Source: Streptomyces sp. AC558_RSS880
GTDB lineage: Bacteria; Actinomycetota; Actinomycetes; Streptomycetales; Streptomycetaceae
NCBI RefSeq assembly: GCF_019049255.1
Contig: NZ_JAGMUJ010000102.1
Coordinates: 33,743 to 97,742 of the forward strand
Length of the DNA: 64,000 bases
Direction: 5' to 3'
Made by a program: the position numbers and the translations under genes. Shown here piece after piece: positions 61,795 to 64,000 of this stretch. The notes beneath the pieces are model-generated. The model saw nothing but the letters and a program-made list of their open reading frames with translations, was not told where the DNA came from and searched no databases. Each line of letters begins with the position of its first letter. Position 1 is the stretch's first letter.

Positions 61795-63888
61795 TCACGC
61801 GGTGGCTCCGGCAAGTCGCCCGATGACGGCGCGGCCGGTCCGTTGCAGTTCCTCGTCGTGGTCGATGCTCGCGAACCGGCCGCCACGCCTGGGCAGGGCC
61901 AGTTGTGCGCGCAGCAGCGGCAGCGCCGGCTGCGCGGCGTGACCCATGCGGTCCAGGCACGCCATCACATGATTGGCCGTGGACGGGTTCCGCGTCCACG
62001 CCTGGAGCAGGACGTCCAGGACGGTCCCCGCCTCGGCCTCGCCACCGATGTCCCAGAGCGCGGCCGCACAGTGCACCCGGACCCAGTCGTAACCGTGAGC
62101 CAGCAGTTCCCGCAGGCGGGGCAGTGCGGCAGCGGCAGGAGGTCCGATCTCACCGAGCATGTCGGCCGCGTCCCCGATCCGGAAGGTGATGCTGTCGTCG
62201 AGCAGGTCGTGCAACAGCGGCATGACCTCCTCCCGATCGCCACCGACGGCCCACAGCGCGGCGACCGCGGCAGGCTTGACGTGCGCGTCCGAGGCACTGG
62301 TCAGCGCCCGTACGGTCTCCCGTGCGGGAGCCGCCGCGGAACCGAACTTCTTCAGTGCCGCCAGGGCCGAGCAGGTGAGGTGCCACCGCTCATGACGCAC
62401 CGCCTGCTCCAGGGTTTCGGTGACCGCCGGTACAGCGGTCGTCGCGTCACCGAGCGCGGCCAGGGCGGACAGCAGCGCCCGCGCGCTCATCTCGGACCAC
62501 TCCTGGGTGACGTCGACGCGGCGCAGACGGTCGCACAGTCGCGGCACCAGTTGGCCGGCGGCCTGCGGCAGGGCCCCGGCGACCTCCACCGCACGCCAGC
62601 CGTCGACCCCGCCGTCCAGCGCCGTCAGCAGACTCGGCAGAGCTCGCGTGTCACCGAGGCGGGCCAGTGCGCGGACCGCCTTCTGATGGGCCCTGCGCAG
62701 CTGCGGCTGCGGTGCGGCCCACACGTCCGCTCCGTGCGCCGCGCGCTGCGCGGCCACGTGGGCGGCCAGTTCCTCCCGGGCCGGCTCGGCGATCGGATGG
62801 CAGGCCTCGAGAACGGCCGCAGCCTCCGCGGCCACTTGTGGGTCGGTCGCCCCGAGCTGCTCGGCGACGAGCCGGATGAGTGCCGTGTGGTCACCGCGCC
62901 ACGACTTCATGAGGTCCGCGCTCATCCGTAGGGCGTCCAGGCGAGAGCCCGGATCGGGAGTGCGCAACTGCTCCGCCAGCAGGTGCGTGCGCTGAGGTGT
63001 CCGTCCCTCCAGCACCTCGTGGAGGGTGCGCAGCAGCTCCGTGGTGGGCGCGTGGACGCGCCCGTGCCGGTCGAGGTCCTCGAAGGCGGCGACGACCTGC
63101 GGTGGCACACCGTCCGCCGGTACCGCCGGAGCCGTACGACGGGGCGGGTCCGCCCACGTCTCGGCGGGCACCGTGACACGTGCCGCCTCCCGCAACAGGC
63201 CCAGCGCGGCCGGTACGACGTCCTCACCGATCCGCTCCGGCGCGCAACGGGCACGGTGGACCACGGCAGCGAGCCTGGTGCCGGGATCGAGGACCGGGTC
63301 CGCCGCCAGCTCGTCGAGCCACTCCATCGCGTCACCCGCGACCTCCGGGCGACGCAGGGCCAGTGTCGCCATCGCCTCCACGACCAGCAGCCGCTGGGCG
63401 ACCCAGGATTCGGCCGGCAACCGCCCGCGCAGCACATCGGCGGCCCGGTCCGCGTCGTCGACGAACAGCCCCAGTCCGGGTATCGCGGCCCGCCGTACAC
63501 GGGGATCGGCATCCGAAGCGAACCCGACGATCTCCTCCGCACGAGCACGCACGATCGCGGCGGCGTCGGCGTAGCCCGACGGGTGGCCGTACACCTCCTC
63601 GCAGCGTTCGACGGCGATGCTCCCGATGCTGACGAGCAGCTTGACGACGGCCGCGCGGTCGGGCGTCTCGGCGTCACCCGCCAGTTCGAAGAGGAACGGC
63701 AGACTGGCCGCCGTGCACGGATAGACATCGCCCTGGTGGTGAACAGCGCTGTAGAACCGGCTGAGCGCCTCGCTCCGTTCCCCGGCGTCCGGGGAACGGA
63801 AGGCCGGCAGCAGCGCGGGTACCTCTTCGGCCGAGCCGTAGGCATGGTCCATCGAGGACCAGTCGATGTCGTGAAGTCCGTTGAACAT
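61795..63888 (-). CDS. HEAT-repeat protein
   Basis: 697 aa from ATG 63888 (longer forms via GTG/TTG up to 63918 exist; no clear ribosome site). The N-terminal MFNGLHDIDWSSMDHAYG is followed by repeated amphipathic helix pairs with HEAT-like patterns (ADPRVRRAAIPGLGL, DAHVKPAAVAALWAVGG, YDWVRVHCAAALWDIGG, and others). It should be a protein-interaction scaffold. Function unknown; such proteins are frequent in Streptomyces. Nothing is visible in the 112 bp up to the window end. Confidence 0.82.
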   Translation of the reverse strand: MFNGLHDIDWSSMDHAYGSAEEVPALLPAFRSPDAGERSEALSRFYSAVHHQGDVYPCTAASLPFLFELAGDAETPDRAAVVKLLVSIGSIAVERCEEVYGHPSGYADAAAIVRARAEEIVGFASDADPRVRRAAIPGLGLFVDDADRAADVLRGRLPAESWVAQRLLVVEAMATLALRRPEVAGDAMEWLDELAADPVLDPGTRLAAVVHRARCAPERIGEDVVPAALGLLREAARVTVPAETWADPPRRTAPAVPADGVPPQVVAAFEDLDRHGRVHAPTTELLRTLHEVLEGRTPQRTHLLAEQLRTPDPGSRLDALRMSADLMKSWRGDHTALIRLVAEQLGATDPQVAAEAAAVLEACHPIAEPAREELAAHVAAQRAAHGADVWAAPQPQLRRAHQKAVRALARLGDTRALPSLLTALDGGVDGWRAVEVAGALPQAAGQLVPRLCDRLRRVDVTQEWSEMSARALLSALAALGDATTAVPAVTETLEQAVRHERWHLTCSALAALKKFGSAAAPARETVRALTSASDAHVKPAAVAALWAVGGDREEVMPLLHDLLDDSITFRIGDAADMLGEIGPPAAAALPRLRELLAHGYDWVRVHCAAALWDIGGEAEAGTVLDVLLQAWTRNPSTANHVMACLDRMGHAAQPALPLLRAQLALPRRGGRFASIDHDEELQRTGRAVIGRLAGATA

Positions 63889-64000
63889 GAGGCGGACTAT
63901 GACGGACGCCACTGACAATCGAGATCTTGTGGAGTGGCGGACCCCGTCAACCTCTTTGACCTACGGTGACGTCACGACGACGAAACCTCTCCCCCACCGC

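Overview
The window is high-GC actinobacterial chromosome, almost certainly Streptomyces. The signs are strong G/C third-position bias, GTG starts, operons stitched by 4-base ATGA/GTGA overlaps, lipoproteins with Tat/Sec-like leaders, many LacI/IclR/GntR/TetR switches, and two intergenic hairpin repeats of a kind I recognise from other Streptomyces genomes. The zwf-opcA-pgi-gnd block and the ribA-type/PTPS-like block resemble the region I remember as about SCO6650-SCO6661 of S. coelicolor; this is recollection, not a search. I see no rRNA, tRNA, CRISPR array, IS element or prophage.

Layout. (1) 29-6542: a Rieske oxygenase, a 56-aa linker protein and a VanB-type reductase, convergent with an IclR regulator that is divergent from a SsuA/TauA-type ABC importer; a 27-bp inverted repeat sits between the two promoters. 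(2) 6664-7107: a lower-GC YezG-like orphan gene. (3) 7232-13148: alpha-glucoside importer (binding protein, two permeases), GH13 glucosidase and LacI repressor with a 19-bp palindrome. (4) 13206-18594: trans-4-hydroxyproline catabolism (GntR regulator, epimerase, DapA-family deaminase, three-part D-hydroxyproline dehydrogenase). (5) 18660-22708: an HTH-less MmyB-like sensor, an XRE/ImmA-type pair, a PPTase and a phosphoesterase. (6) 22941-28472: an ATP-grasp enzyme, GH4 phospho-glucosidase, IclR regulator and secreted GH16-CBM6 beta-glucanase. (7) 28838-34763: an oxidative pentose phosphate operon. (8) 35035-40190: quinate/shikimate use (dehydroshikimate dehydratase, shikimate/quinate dehydrogenase, TetR, MHS transporter) with two related 24-bp operators. 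(9) 40326-44473: a short UvrA paralogue, an FMN/F420-type split-barrel protein and a serine beta-lactamase-like hydrolase.

(10) 44480-51665 is the most interesting part. It holds a GTP cyclohydrolase II with Met120 in place of the usual Tyr (the residue known to stop the reaction at the formylated pyrimidine FAPy), a divergent creatininase-family amidohydrolase (the family of the archaeal FAPy deformylase), a T-fold PTPS homologue lacking zinc ligands, a GT4 glycosyltransferase, a methyltransferase, a medium-chain dehydrogenase, a UPF0104 membrane protein and a CDP-alcohol phosphatidyltransferase. Together they look like an uncharacterised pathway from GTP to a modified pyrimidine/pterin or conjugate.

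(11) 51744-56872: a GNAT, an oligopeptide-type binding lipoprotein, a fused two-domain permease and an MFS protein lie behind a promoter overlapped by a strong Zur-box-like palindrome. This suggests zinc-controlled metallophore traffic, but no ABC ATPase is encoded nearby. (12) 56940-63888: hypothetical genes, a 969-aa membrane protein with a LivK-like extracellular sensor domain, an HD-domain protein and a HEAT-repeat protein.
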